DNA from: Halomonas rhizosphaerae
GTDB taxonomy: Bacteria > Pseudomonadota > Gammaproteobacteria > Pseudomonadales > Halomonadaceae
Direction: 5' to 3'
Assembly: GCF_030010555.1 (NCBI RefSeq)
Contig: NZ_JASCQP010000011.1
Location: 1-64,000, forward strand
DNA: 64,000 bases
Numbering within the stretch: the stretch's first letter is position 1; each line of letters starts with the position of its first letter. A program made the position numbers and the translations under genes. Positions 7,986-16,558 of the stretch are shown piece after piece. A model generated the notes under the pieces. The model was not told where the DNA came from. It ran no database searches and saw only the letters and a list, made by a program, of their open reading frames with translations.

Positions 7986-9398
7986 ATGTTCCAGAATCTC
8001 AGCGAGCGTCTGTCGCAGACGCTCAAGTCTATCAAGGGTCAGGCGCGCCTGACCGAGGACAACGTCAAGGACACCCTGCGCGAGGTGCGCCGGGCGCTGC
8101 TCGAGGCCGACGTGGCCCTGCCGGTGGTCAAGGCGTTCATCGACCGCGTGCGCGAGCGCGCGGTGGGGCAGGAGGTCTCCCAGAGCCTTTCCCCGGGGCA
8201 GCAGTTCGTCAAGATCGTCCAGCAGGAGCTCGAGGCGATCATGGGCGAGGCCAACGAGGGGCTGACCCTCAAGGGCACCCCGGCCGTGGTGCTGATGGCC
8301 GGCCTGCAGGGCGCGGGCAAGACCACCTCGGTAGCCAAGCTCGCGCGCTACCTGCGTGAGCGGGAGAAGAAGAAGGTGCTGGTGGTCTCCGCCGACGTCT
8401 ATCGGCCGGCGGCCATCGACCAGCTCGAGACCCTGGCCCGCGAGGTCGAGGTCGACTTCTTCCCGTCGCGCTCCGACCAGAAGCCCGTCGACATCGCCGA
8501 GGCGGCGATCAAGCATGCCAGGATCCAGTTCCATGACGTGGTGATCGTCGACACCGCCGGTCGCCTGGCCATCGACGAGGCGATGATGGCCGAGATCCAG
8601 GCGCTGCATAAGGCCGTGGTGCCCGCCGAGACGCTGTTCGTCGTCGATGCCATGACCGGCCAGGATGCCGCCAACACCGCCAAGGCCTTCCACGAGGCGC
8701 TGCCGCTGACCGGGGTGATCCTCACCAAGGCCGATGGCGATGCCCGCGGCGGTGCGGCGCTGTCGGTGCGCCACATCACCGGTAAGCCGATCAAGTTCAT
8801 GGGCGTGGGCGAGAAGGTCGATGCCCTCGAGCCCTTCCATCCGGACCGCGTGGCCTCGCGGATCCTCGGCATGGGCGACGTGCTGTCGCTGATCGAGGAG
8901 GCCGAGCGCACCGTCGACAAGCAGAAGGCCGAACAGCTGGCCAGGAAGGTCAAGAAGGGGCAGGGCTTCGATCTCGAGGACTTCCGCGACCAGCTCCAGC
9001 AGCTCAAGAAGATGGGCGGCATGGGCGGCCTGATGGGCAAGCTGCCGGGGATGGGCCAGATGGCCGAGATGGCCCAGGGCCCCGGGCCCGAGAAGGAGCT
9101 GGGCAAGCTCGAGGCGCTGATCAACTCCATGACTCCCCAGGAGCGGCGCAAGCCCGAGATCATCAACGGCTCGCGCAAGCGGCGCATTGCCGCCGGGGCC
9201 GGCCTGCAGGTGCCGGACCTGAACCGCCTGCTCAAGCAGCACAAGCAGATGCAGAAGATGATGAAGAAGGCGGGCAAGAAGGGCGGCATGCAGAAGATGA
9301 TGCGCGGCATGTCCGGCATGATGGGCGGCCCGGGCGGCCCGGGTGGACCCGGTGGCATGGGGGGCATGGGCGGTCCCGGCGGCATGCCGTGGCGCTGA
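7986..9398 (+). CDS. ffh: Signal recognition particle protein Ffh
   Basis: 470 residues from ATG 7986, preceded by GGAGAG. It binds 4.5S RNA and signal sequences of nascent membrane proteins and hands ribosomes to FtsY (also in this window). Visible are the N domain (about 1-85), the G domain with GLQGAGKTT (about 104-112), DTAGR and TKADGDARGG, and a C-terminal M domain. The M domain ends in a very Met/Gly-rich tail (MMRGMSGMMGG, then repeated GGPGG and GGMGG units), longer than in Escherichia coli and probably disordered. It lies upstream of the rpsP-rimM-trmD-rplS cluster, as is common in gammaproteobacteria. Confidence 0.98.
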   Translation: MFQNLSERLSQTLKSIKGQARLTEDNVKDTLREVRRALLEADVALPVVKAFIDRVRERAVGQEVSQSLSPGQQFVKIVQQELEAIMGEANEGLTLKGTPAVVLMAGLQGAGKTTSVAKLARYLREREKKKVLVVSADVYRPAAIDQLETLAREVEVDFFPSRSDQKPVDIAEAAIKHARIQFHDVVIVDTAGRLAIDEAMMAEIQALHKAVVPAETLFVVDAMTGQDAANTAKAFHEALPLTGVILTKADGDARGGAALSVRHITGKPIKFMGVGEKVDALEPFHPDRVASRILGMGDVLSLIEEAERTVDKQKAEQLARKVKKGQGFDLEDFRDQLQQLKKMGGMGGLMGKLPGMGQMAEMAQGPGPEKELGKLEALINSMTPQERRKPEIINGSRKRRIAAGAGLQVPDLNRLLKQHKQMQKMMKKAGKKGGMQKMMRGMSGMMGGPGGPGGPGGMGGMGGPGGMPWR

Positions 9399-9432
9399 GC
9401 CTGCCCGCCGCGGGCCGGCTCCCGCAAAAAGG

Positions 9433-9461
9433 TTTCCAAGTCGGGCGGTTTTCCGTAGAAT
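9433..9461 (+). promoter_or_regulatory. Putative promoter of the rpsP-rimM-trmD-rplS operon
   Basis: TTTCCA (9433-9438), a 17-base spacer and TAGAAT (9456-9461) form a plausible sigma-70 promoter in the 228-base gap between ffh and rpsP. It leaves a leader of about 160 bases before rpsP. I see no gene in the leader. Confidence 0.4.
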
Positions 9462-9626
9462 GTCGCGTCTTCACTGGCAGGACCGCGATCGACGCGGTCA
9501 TCGTCGTGACCGAATGACCCGAAGCCGGGCCGTCGGCCCGCTTCCCGTAGCAGATCGTCGAGGGCCAGCAGGGTATCGGTACCTCGGCCGAAACATCCGC
9601 AACTTCAACCGAAGGATAATCAACGC

Positions 9627-9875
9627 ATGGTTACCATTCGTCTGGCACGTGGTGGCGCCAAGAAGCGTCCCTTCTACCACCTCACCGTGACCGATTCTCG
9701 CAAGTCCCGTGACGGCCGCTTCATCGAGCGCCTGGGCTTCTTCAACCCCGTGGCCCGTGGCCAGGAAGAGCGCCTGCGCGTCGACCTGGAGCGCATCAGC
9801 CACTGGCAGAGCCAGGGTGCCCAGCTCTCCGACCGCGTCGCCGAGCTGGTCAAGGAAGCCCGCAAGCAGGCCTGA
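9627..9875 (+). CDS. rpsP: 30S ribosomal protein S16
   Basis: 82 residues beginning [20 protein letters not shown], the conserved S16 start, followed by [20 protein letters not shown]16 binds 16S rRNA during 30S assembly. AAGGA about 8 bases upstream supports the ATG. It is first in the conserved cluster rpsP-rimM-trmD-rplS, which links ribosome assembly and tRNA modification. Confidence 0.98.
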   Translation: MVTIRLARGGAKKRPFYHLTVTDSRKSRDGRFIERLGFFNPVARGQEERLRVDLERISHWQSQGAQLSDRVAELVKEARKQA

Positions 9876-9915
9876 AGGGCCTGACTTGCCGGCTGCAACG
9901 GTCCAGGGGTCGTCG

Positions 9916-10464
9916 ATGAGCGAAAATGCGCAAGCGCAGCCCGCCGACGATCATGTGGTGCTGGGCACGCTGACCAGCCCCTACGGTGTCAAGGGCTGGC
10001 TTAAGGTGTACTCGTACACCAGCCCCATGGAGGGCATCCTCGACTACGCGTCCTGGGTGCTGCGCCAGGGGACGACGCTGACCCGGGTGGGCGTCGTCCA
10101 GGGGCGTCGCCAGGGCAAGGGCCTGGTGGCCCGGCTCGAGGGAATCGACAGCCGCGAGGCGGCCGAGGCCCTGGCCGGGGCCGAGATCCTGCTGCCCAAG
10201 GCGGAACTGCCCGCGCTCGAGGCTGATGACTACTACTGGTATCAGCTGGAGGGTCTCCGGGTGGTGACCCGCGAGGGACTGGCGCTTGGACACATCGCCT
10301 ATCTCTTCGAGACCGGCGCCAACGACGTCATGGTCGTCAAGGGCGAGGTCGACGAGGGCATCGAGGCACGCGAGCGGTTGCTGCCCTACCTGCCCGGCGA
10401 GGTGGTGCTGGACGTGGACCTCGAGGCCGGCGTGATGACCGTCGACTGGGATCCGGATTTTTGA
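9916..10464 (+). CDS. rimM: Ribosome maturation factor RimM
   Basis: 182 residues from ATG 9916; the frame is open further upstream, but the RimM core begins shortly after this ATG ([20 protein letters not shown]). An N-terminal RimM beta-barrel (about 12-95) is followed by a PRC-barrel (about 102-175) with the [12 protein letters not shown] block. RimM binds S19 and assists maturation of the 30S head. It is separated from rpsP by 40 bases, and its stop overlaps the first possible trmD ATG (TGATG). Confidence 0.95.
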   Translation: MSENAQAQPADDHVVLGTLTSPYGVKGWLKVYSYTSPMEGILDYASWVLRQGTTLTRVGVVQGRRQGKGLVARLEGIDSREAAEALAGAEILLPKAELPALEADDYYWYQLEGLRVVTREGLALGHIAYLFETGANDVMVVKGEVDEGIEARERLLPYLPGEVVLDVDLEAGVMTVDWDPDF

Positions 10465-11282
10465 TGGCACCAGGTTTGACGGAAACCGGTCTGATGGCAC
10501 CCGATTCGACGTCGGCCGACATGTGGATCGGGGTAGTATCGCTGTTTCCCGAGATGTTCGAGGCGATCACTCGCCATGGCGTCACGGGCAGGGCGGTGGA
10601 GAAGGGGCGCATCGCGCTCGAGTTCTGGAACCCCCGGGACTATGCCACCGACCGGCATCGCACCGTGGACGATCGCCCCTATGGCGGTGGCCCGGGGATG
10701 CTGATGAAGGTCGACACCCTGCGCTCGGCCATCCACGCCGCTCGCGAGCGGGCCGAGGCGGCCACCGGGAAACGGGCGAAGGTCATCTACCTGTCGCCCC
10801 AGGGGCGCCGCCTGGATCAGCGGGGCGTGCAGGAACTGGCGTCGGGCCCACCCCTGGTGGTGGTGGCCGGACGCTACGAAGGCATCGATGAGCGGGTGGT
10901 GGAAGCCGACATCGATGAGGAGTGGTCGATCGGCGACTATGTGCTCAGCGGCGGCGAGCTGCCGGCCATGGTGCTGATCGATGCCGCGGCAAGGCTGGTG
11001 CCCGGAGTGCTGGGCCATCAGGATTCCGCGGTCGAGGACTCCTTCAACGACGGACTGCTGGATTGTCCGCACTATACGCGCCCGGAGGAAATCGATGGGC
11101 GGCGGGTGCCGGAGGTCCTGCTCAGCGGCCACCATGGCGCCATCCGGCGCTGGCGGCTCAAGCAGTCCCTGGGGCGGACCTGGCTCAGGCGCCCCGACCT
11201 GCTGGAAGGCAGGACGTTGAGTGCCGAGCAGTGCGAGCTGCTCGAGGAGTTCATCGAGGACTACGCGCTGACCAGCCGATAG
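10464..11282 (+). CDS. trmD: tRNA (guanine37-N1)-methyltransferase TrmD
   Basis: The conserved TrmD sequence starts at [17 protein letters not shown] (ATG 10521), giving 253 residues, close to the usual 255. In-frame ATGs at 10464 (overlapping the rimM stop) and 10494 would add 19 or 9 residues. I give the coupled start, but 10521 is equally possible because no strong ribosome binding site decides. SPOUT trefoil-knot motifs are present: [20 protein letters not shown] and [16 protein letters not shown]. The enzyme makes m1G37 in tRNAs reading CNN, CCN and CGG codons, preventing frameshifts. Confidence 0.95.
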   Translation: MAPGLTETGLMAPDSTSADMWIGVVSLFPEMFEAITRHGVTGRAVEKGRIALEFWNPRDYATDRHRTVDDRPYGGGPGMLMKVDTLRSAIHAARERAEAATGKRAKVIYLSPQGRRLDQRGVQELASGPPLVVVAGRYEGIDERVVEADIDEEWSIGDYVLSGGELPAMVLIDAAARLVPGVLGHQDSAVEDSFNDGLLDCPHYTRPEEIDGRRVPEVLLSGHHGAIRRWRLKQSLGRTWLRRPDLLEGRTLSAEQCELLEEFIEDYALTSR

Positions 11283-11442
11283 GTCAGGGCGGAGGTGCAG
11301 GACGCCACGACGCCCCGAGCGGGCAGGCGGACCTGTGTCACCAACGCATTCCCGCGCTCTCGAGCTCGACTCGGGCGCCGGGATCACGGTTCGCCGGCGA
11401 CCCAAGCCGACCGGCGGATCAGGTTATCAAGGAGTCAATGTC

Positions 11443-11799
11443 ATGAGCAGCAAGAACAAGGTGATCCAGGCGCTCGAGAGCGAGCAGATGAGCAAGGAAG
11501 TGCCGGTCTTCGCCCCCGGCGATACCGTGGTCGTCCAGGTCAAGGTCAAGGAAGGCACCCGTGAGCGCCTCCAGGCCTTCGAAGGCGTGGTCATCGGCAA
11601 GCGCAACCGCGGCCTGAACTCGGCCTTCACCGTGCGCAAGATCTCCCACGGTGTCGGTGTCGAGCGGACCTTCCAGACCTACAGCCCGCTGGTCGACTCC
11701 ATCGAGGTCAAGCGTCGCGGTGACGTGCGCCAGGCCAAGCTGTACTACCTCCGCGAGCGCAGCGGCCGGTCTGCCCGCATCAAGGAAAAGCTGGCCTGA
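11443..11799 (+). CDS. rplS: 50S ribosomal protein L19
   Basis: 118 residues from ATG 11443, with GGAG 8 bases upstream. The sequence ([50 protein letters not shown]) is typical L19, a large-subunit protein near the interface with the 30S. It is last in the rpsP-rimM-trmD cluster. The 160-base gap after trmD shows no further gene. A GC-rich hairpin follows the stop. Confidence 0.97.
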   Translation: MSSKNKVIQALESEQMSKEVPVFAPGDTVVVQVKVKEGTRERLQAFEGVVIGKRNRGLNSAFTVRKISHGVGVERTFQTYSPLVDSIEVKRRGDVRQAKLYYLRERSGRSARIKEKLA

Positions 11800-11853
11800 G
11801 GCGAGCGCCTCTGCCGGCCCGTGGTGCCGGGGCCCCAGGCCCCGCACCCCTTG

Positions 11854-11889
11854 CGAAACCCCGTCACCGCTCCGCGGGGCGGGGTTTCG
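11854..11889 (+). terminator. Hairpin downstream of rplS
   Basis: CGAAACCCCG (11854-11863) pairs perfectly with CGGGGTTTCG (11880-11889). Only a weak T-rich tail follows, so factor-independent termination is plausible but may be partial. The hairpin ends 28 bases before the xerD start and separates the ribosomal operon from xerD. Confidence 0.6.
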
Positions 11890-11916
11890 TGCTGCTGGGG
11901 CATGTCCGGGAGCCGT

Positions 11917-12819
11917 ATGGAAACCACCATGGATGCGGGCACGCTGGTCGATGCCTTTCTCGACGGCCTGTGGCTGGAGCGGGGCGCGAGCGCCAATACC
12001 CTGGCCGCCTATCGCCATGACCTGAGTGCCTGGCAGGCTCGCCTCGAGGGCGTCGACCAGCGGCTGCTGGCACCGGCCGGCGGGGTGCTGCCGGCCTGGC
12101 TCGACGAGCGTCGCGACGCCGGTTACAGCCTGCGCAGCAACGCCCGTCTGCTCTCCAGCCTGCGGGGGTTCTACCGCTGGGCGCTGGCCGAGGGGCTCGT
12201 CGACCACGACCCGCTGGCCGAGGTTCGCCTGCCCCGGGTGCGCCCCTCGCTCCCCGATACCCTGGAGGAGGCCGAGGTGGAGCGCCTGCTCGCGGCCCCG
12301 GACCTCACCACCGACCTGGGCATGCGCGACAGGGCCATGCTCGAGGTCCTCTACGGGGCCGGGCTGCGGGTCTCTGAGCTGGTCGGGCTGACCACCGACG
12401 CGGTGAACCTGCGCCAGGGCGTGGTCCGGGTGCGGGGCAAGGGCGACAAGGACCGCCTGGTGCCGCTGGGCGAGGAGGCCGTGGCGTGGCTGACCCGCTA
12501 CCTGCGCGGCGCCCGCGGCGCGCTGATGGTCGACATCACCCGGCCGGCGCTGTTTCCCGGGCGCGCCGACCGCTGCCTGACGCGCCAGGCCTTCTGGCAC
12601 CGCATCAAGGCCCATGCGCGTACCGCGGGCATCGACCGTCCGCTGTCGCCGCACACCCTGCGCCACGCCTTCGCCACCCATCTGTTGAATCATGGGGCCA
12701 ACCTGCGTGTCGTACAGCTGCTGCTCGGTCACAGCGACCTCTCGACCACGCAGATCTACACCCATGTGGCGCAGGTGCGACTGGAAGCCCTGCACGCCGA
12801 CCATCATCCTCGAGGCTGA
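11917..12819 (+). CDS. xerD: Site-specific tyrosine recombinase XerD
   Basis: 300 residues from ATG 11917, with GGGAG just upstream. With XerC it resolves chromosome dimers at dif. The N-terminal SAM-like DNA-binding domain is at about 6-95 and the catalytic domain at about 115-295. The catalytic set is visible: R151 (GAGLRVSEL), K175 (GKGDKDR), H246 and R249 (HTLRH), H272 (LGHSDLSTTQ) and Tyr281 (YTHV). The neighbouring dsbC and the closeness to XerD rather than XerC motifs (VVQLLLGHSDLSTTQIYTHV) favour xerD. It is followed after 3 bases by dsbC. Confidence 0.93.
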   Translation: METTMDAGTLVDAFLDGLWLERGASANTLAAYRHDLSAWQARLEGVDQRLLAPAGGVLPAWLDERRDAGYSLRSNARLLSSLRGFYRWALAEGLVDHDPLAEVRLPRVRPSLPDTLEEAEVERLLAAPDLTTDLGMRDRAMLEVLYGAGLRVSELVGLTTDAVNLRQGVVRVRGKGDKDRLVPLGEEAVAWLTRYLRGARGALMVDITRPALFPGRADRCLTRQAFWHRIKAHARTAGIDRPLSPHTLRHAFATHLLNHGANLRVVQLLLGHSDLSTTQIYTHVAQVRLEALHADHHPRG

Positions 12820-12822
12820 CTC

Positions 12823-13563
12823 ATGAGACGATCGATCCTTACCCTCGGCGGCGGACTGCTCGCCGCCTCCCTGGCCCTGCTGCCCGCCGCCCAGGCCGAC
12901 CCGGCCGAACAACTGGCCGAGACCCTCACGGTCAATGGCCAGTCCATGCCGGTGGAGCGCGTGCGCGAGACGCCGCTGGAGGGCTTCTTCGAGGTCCGGC
13001 TGGAGAGCGGGGAGACCTTCTACAGCAACGCCGAGGGCAGCCACTTCCTGGTCGGCGACCTCTACGAGAACGGCGAGAGCGGCCTGGTCAACCTCACCGA
13101 GCAGGGGAACAATGCCGAGCGCAGCGGGCGTCTCGCCGCGGTGCCGGAGAGCGAGCGGGTGGTCTTCCGCGGCGCCGACGAGAGCCGCGCCACCCTCATG
13201 GTCTTCACCGACACCACCTGCCCCTACTGCCGTCAGCTCCATGAGGAGGTGCCGCGCCTCAACGAGATGGGTATCGAGGTGCACTACCTGGCCTTCCCGC
13301 GCAGCGGCCTGGGCTCGCCGGGGGGGCGGGAGCTGCAGCAGGTGTGGTGCGCCGACAATCCGGCCGAGGCCATGTCCGCGGCCAAGCGCGAGGAAGCGCT
13401 GTCGGGTGCCGCCGACTGCGACAATCCGGTCGAGGAACAGTATCATCTGGGCATGGAGCTCGGCGTCCAGGGCACGCCGGCGATCGTGCTGCCCGATGGT
13501 CGCCTGGTACCCGGCTATGTGCCGGCGGAGCGCCTGGCCGCCATGCTCGGCCTGAACGAGTGA
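12823..13563 (+). CDS. dsbC: Thiol:disulfide interchange protein DsbC (disulfide isomerase)
   Basis: 246 residues. A signal peptide (about 1-25, ending AAQA) directs it to the periplasm. An N-terminal dimerisation domain (about 26-85) precedes a thioredoxin-fold domain with the active site CPYC at 133-136 (TDTTCPYCRQLH) and the cis-Pro loop GVQGTPAIVLPDGR. It isomerises wrong disulfides and is kept reduced by DsbD. A second cysteine pair is present in VWCADN and AADCDN, as in DsbC relatives. It follows xerD by 3 bases, the same xerD-dsbC order as in Escherichia coli and Pseudomonas. Confidence 0.93.
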   Translation: MRRSILTLGGGLLAASLALLPAAQADPAEQLAETLTVNGQSMPVERVRETPLEGFFEVRLESGETFYSNAEGSHFLVGDLYENGESGLVNLTEQGNNAERSGRLAAVPESERVVFRGADESRATLMVFTDTTCPYCRQLHEEVPRLNEMGIEVHYLAFPRSGLGSPGGRELQQVWCADNPAEAMSAAKREEALSGAADCDNPVEEQYHLGMELGVQGTPAIVLPDGRLVPGYVPAERLAAMLGLNE

Positions 13564-13642
13564 TGACCGACGTCGACGAACGTCGGCACGGCGGGCCCGG
13601 ACGGGCCCGATCCACGCTGAGACACACGCCAGAACGAGGGGA

Positions 13643-14965
13643 ATGACATTGAAACCGGTGAGAGTGGGAATCTGTGGCCTGGGGACCGTCGGTGGCGGAA
13701 CCTTCAACGTGCTGACGCGCAATGCCGACGACATCGCCCGGCGGGCGGGGCGTCCGATCGTCATCGAGCAGGTCGCCTTCCGCAGCCTCAATCCCGACTG
13801 TGACACCACCGGCATCCGGACCACCTCCGACGTCTTCGAGGTGGCCACCAACCCCGACATCGACGTGCTGGTCGAACTGATCGGGGGCTACGACGTGGCC
13901 CGCGAGCTGGTGCTCACCGCCATCGAGCACGGCAAGCACGTGGTCACCGCCAACAAGGCGCTGATCGCCGTGCACGGCAACGAGATCTTCCGCGCCGCCC
14001 ACGAGAAGGGCGTGATCGTCGCCTTCGAGGCGGCGGTGGCCGGCGGCATCCCGGTGATCAAGTCGCTGCGCGAGGGCCTGGGCGCCAACCGCATCGAGTG
14101 GGTGGCCGGCATCATCAACGGCACCGGCAACTACATCCTGACCCACATGCGCGACGAGGGGCGTGCCTTCGAGGACGTGCTCGCCGAGGCCCAGGCGCTG
14201 GGCTATGCCGAGTCCGACCCGACCTTCGACGTCGAGGGCATCGACGCCGCCCACAAGCTGACCATCCTCGCCTCCATCGCCTATGGCGTGCCGCTGCAGT
14301 TCGACAAGGCCTACACCGAAGGCATCTCGCGCATCACCGCCGACGACGTGGAGCAGGCCGACAACCTGGGCTACATCATCAAGCACCTGGGCATCTCCAA
14401 GCGCACCGAGGCGGGCCTCGAGCTACGCGTGCACCCGACCCTGATTCCCAAGGAGCGCCTGCTGGCGAGCGTCCATGGCGTCAAGAACGCCATCGCCATC
14501 ATGGGCGATGCCGTCGGGCCGACCCTCTACTACGGGGCCGGTGCCGGCGCCGAGCCCACCGCCTCCGCGGTGGTCGCCGACCTGCTGGACGTGGCGCGCG
14601 ACATCGCCACCGACCACCACTACCGGGTGCCCTACCTGGCCTTCAGCGGCATCGGCGAACCGGAGTGCGACCTGCCGATCATGCCCATGGAGGACATCAT
14701 CACCGCCTACTACCTCAGGCTGCTGGCGGTGGACCGTCCCGGCGTGCTGGCGCGGGTGGCGACGATCCTCTCCGAGCAGGGCATCTCGATCGAGGCGCTG
14801 ATCCAGAAGGAGGCCACCGAGGGCGAGCTGGTGCCGATCATCCTGCTGACCCATCGCACCCGCGAGAAGCAGATGAACGAGGCGATCCGCCTGATCGAGT
14901 CGCTGGCCGACATCGCCGGACCGGTGACGCGGATTCGCGTCGAGTCGCTGGACGAGCAGGAGTAA
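13643..14965 (+). CDS. hom: Homoserine dehydrogenase
   Basis: 440 residues. It reduces aspartate semialdehyde to homoserine, the branch point to threonine and methionine. The NAD(P)-binding motif is GICGLGTVGGGT (about 8-19), the substrate domain includes KALIAVHG and GIINGTGNYILT, and a C-terminal ACT domain (about 360-435, VDRPGVLARVATILSEQGIS) suggests allosteric control by threonine. It is a monofunctional enzyme with no aspartokinase domain. AGGGG precedes the ATG, and thrC follows 3 bases after the stop, so the two are one operon. Confidence 0.96.
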   Translation: MTLKPVRVGICGLGTVGGGTFNVLTRNADDIARRAGRPIVIEQVAFRSLNPDCDTTGIRTTSDVFEVATNPDIDVLVELIGGYDVARELVLTAIEHGKHVVTANKALIAVHGNEIFRAAHEKGVIVAFEAAVAGGIPVIKSLREGLGANRIEWVAGIINGTGNYILTHMRDEGRAFEDVLAEAQALGYAESDPTFDVEGIDAAHKLTILASIAYGVPLQFDKAYTEGISRITADDVEQADNLGYIIKHLGISKRTEAGLELRVHPTLIPKERLLASVHGVKNAIAIMGDAVGPTLYYGAGAGAEPTASAVVADLLDVARDIATDHHYRVPYLAFSGIGEPECDLPIMPMEDIITAYYLRLLAVDRPGVLARVATILSEQGISIEALIQKEATEGELVPIILLTHRTREKQMNEAIRLIESLADIAGPVTRIRVESLDEQE

Positions 14966-14968
14966 GCC

Positions 14969-16357
14969 ATGCGCTATATCAGCACCCGCGGGCAGGCGCC
15001 CGCGCTCTCCTTCGAGGAGGTCGTGCTCACCGGAATGGCCAGCGATGGCGGCCTCTACGTGCCGGAGGAGATTCCGATGCTTTCCCATGACGACCTGGCG
15101 GCCATGGCGGGGCTCTCCTATGCCGAGATCGCCTTCCGGGTCATGAAGCCTTACGTCAACGGCGAGATCGACGATGCGACCTTCCGGGGCATCGTCGAGG
15201 AGGCCTATGCCACCTTCAGCCACGACGCCGTGGTGCCCCTCAACCAGCTCGACGCCAACCACTTCCTGCTCGAGCTGTTCCACGGCCCGACCCTGGCCTT
15301 CAAGGACGTGGCCCTGCAGCTGCTCGGCCGCATCCTCGATCACTTCCTGCAGAAGCGCGGCGAGCGGGCCGTCATCATGGGGGCGACCTCCGGCGACACC
15401 GGCTCGGCGGCCATCGAGGGCTGTCGCCACTGCGACAACCTCGACATCTTCATCCTGCACCCCCACCAGCGGGTCTCGGAGGTGCAGCGCCGCCAGATGA
15501 CCACGGTGCTGGCCGACAACGTCTTCAACGTCGCCATCGAGGGCAACTTCGATGACGCCCAGGCCATGGTCAAGGCGAGCTTCGCCGACCAGGGCTTCCT
15601 CGACGGCACCCGGCTGGTGGCGGTGAACTCCATCAACTGGGCGCGCATCATGGCCCAGATCGTCTACTACGTCGCCTCGGCCGTGGCGCTGGGGGCCCCC
15701 CACCGGGCGGTGAGCTTCTGCGTGCCCTCGGCCAACTTCGGCAATGTCTTCGCCGGCTACATGGCCAAGCGCATGGGGCTGCCGGTGAAGCAGTTCATCA
15801 TCGCCACCAACGCCAACGACATCCTGCACCGTACCCTGGCCGACAACGACTTCTCCAAGCAGGAGCTGGTGGCCACCCTGGCGCCCTCCATGGACATCGT
15901 GGTGTCATCCAACTTCGAGCGGCTGCTGTTCGAGGCCTACGAGCGCGACGGGGCGGCGGTGAAGGCCCTGCTCGAGCGCTTCCAGAGCGAGCCCTCGGCG
16001 CTGGCCGAGGCGCCGCTGGCCAGGCTGCGCGAGTCCTTCGCCAGCCACAGCGTGAGTGATGCCACCATCCTGGAGGTGATCCGCGAGGCGCATCACCGCA
16101 CCCAGGAGATCCTCGACCCGCACACCGCCACCGGCTACCGTGCCGCCGAGCAGGCGCGTGCCGATGCCGCGACCCCGGTGATCACCCTGGCCACGGCCCA
16201 CCCGGCCAAGTTCGCCGAGGCGGTGGTCAAGGCCGGCTTCCCGGGGGTGCTGCTGCCGCCGCACATGGACGACCTGCTGGAGCGCGAAGAGCGCTACAGC
16301 GTGCTGCCGGCGGAGCTTTCTGCCGTGCAGCGGTTCGTCGTCGAGAACCGCCGCTGA
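14969..16357 (+). CDS. thrC: Threonine synthase
   Basis: 462 residues, the long type of threonine synthase. It starts MRYISTRGQAPALSFEEVVLTG, typical of this type. The PLP lysine lies in GPTLAFKDVALQ (about residue 112), and the phosphate-binding loop is GATSGDTGSAAIEG (about 133-146). It converts O-phosphohomoserine to threonine. It is coupled to hom (3-base gap); the homoserine kinase step is encoded elsewhere. A roughly 200-base gap containing a dispersed repeat follows. Confidence 0.96.
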   Translation: MRYISTRGQAPALSFEEVVLTGMASDGGLYVPEEIPMLSHDDLAAMAGLSYAEIAFRVMKPYVNGEIDDATFRGIVEEAYATFSHDAVVPLNQLDANHFLLELFHGPTLAFKDVALQLLGRILDHFLQKRGERAVIMGATSGDTGSAAIEGCRHCDNLDIFILHPHQRVSEVQRRQMTTVLADNVFNVAIEGNFDDAQAMVKASFADQGFLDGTRLVAVNSINWARIMAQIVYYVASAVALGAPHRAVSFCVPSANFGNVFAGYMAKRMGLPVKQFIIATNANDILHRTLADNDFSKQELVATLAPSMDIVVSSNFERLLFEAYERDGAAVKALLERFQSEPSALAEAPLARLRESFASHSVSDATILEVIREAHHRTQEILDPHTATGYRAAEQARADAATPVITLATAHPAKFAEAVVKAGFPGVLLPPHMDDLLEREERYSVLPAELSAVQRFVVENRR

Positions 16358-16395
16358 ACCGCATGCCTTTAGTGCAGCGTCATCACTAGCGAGGG

Positions 16396-16508
16396 GCGCC
16401 GGGGATAGGCCGAAGAGGAGGTCCTATGCCAGGGATGGCATCGGTAGCGCCCAGGGATGGGTTCACAGCGCCTCCTCGCAGGCCTGTCGCCGGATCAGCC
16501 CCGAGCGG
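16396..16508. repeat. Dispersed intergenic repeat with stem-loop potential, copy A
   Basis: This stretch between thrC and recJ is clearly related to 46264-46378 between ald and trpS. Shared blocks include GGAGGTCCT, GGATGG, CGCCCAGGGA, CACAGCGCCTCC and CTGTCGCC. It can fold: GAGGAGG (16415-16421) pairs with CCTCCTC (16471-16477), and ATGCCA (16426-16431) pairs with TGGCAT (16436-16441). In copy B the same stems are kept with compensatory bases. No reading frame is shared. It looks like a non-autonomous repeat or a structured RNA element. Confidence 0.7.
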
Positions 16509-16558
16509 GCTGCTGCCCCCTGTTCTCAACCGTCCGCGATAACCCGCAGGAGTCAGGC

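Noticed and set aside
11419..13860. Minus-strand open frame of over 800 codons across rplS, xerD, dsbC and hom
   Set aside because: It runs through four well-supported genes on the other strand and has low-complexity composition; a shadow.
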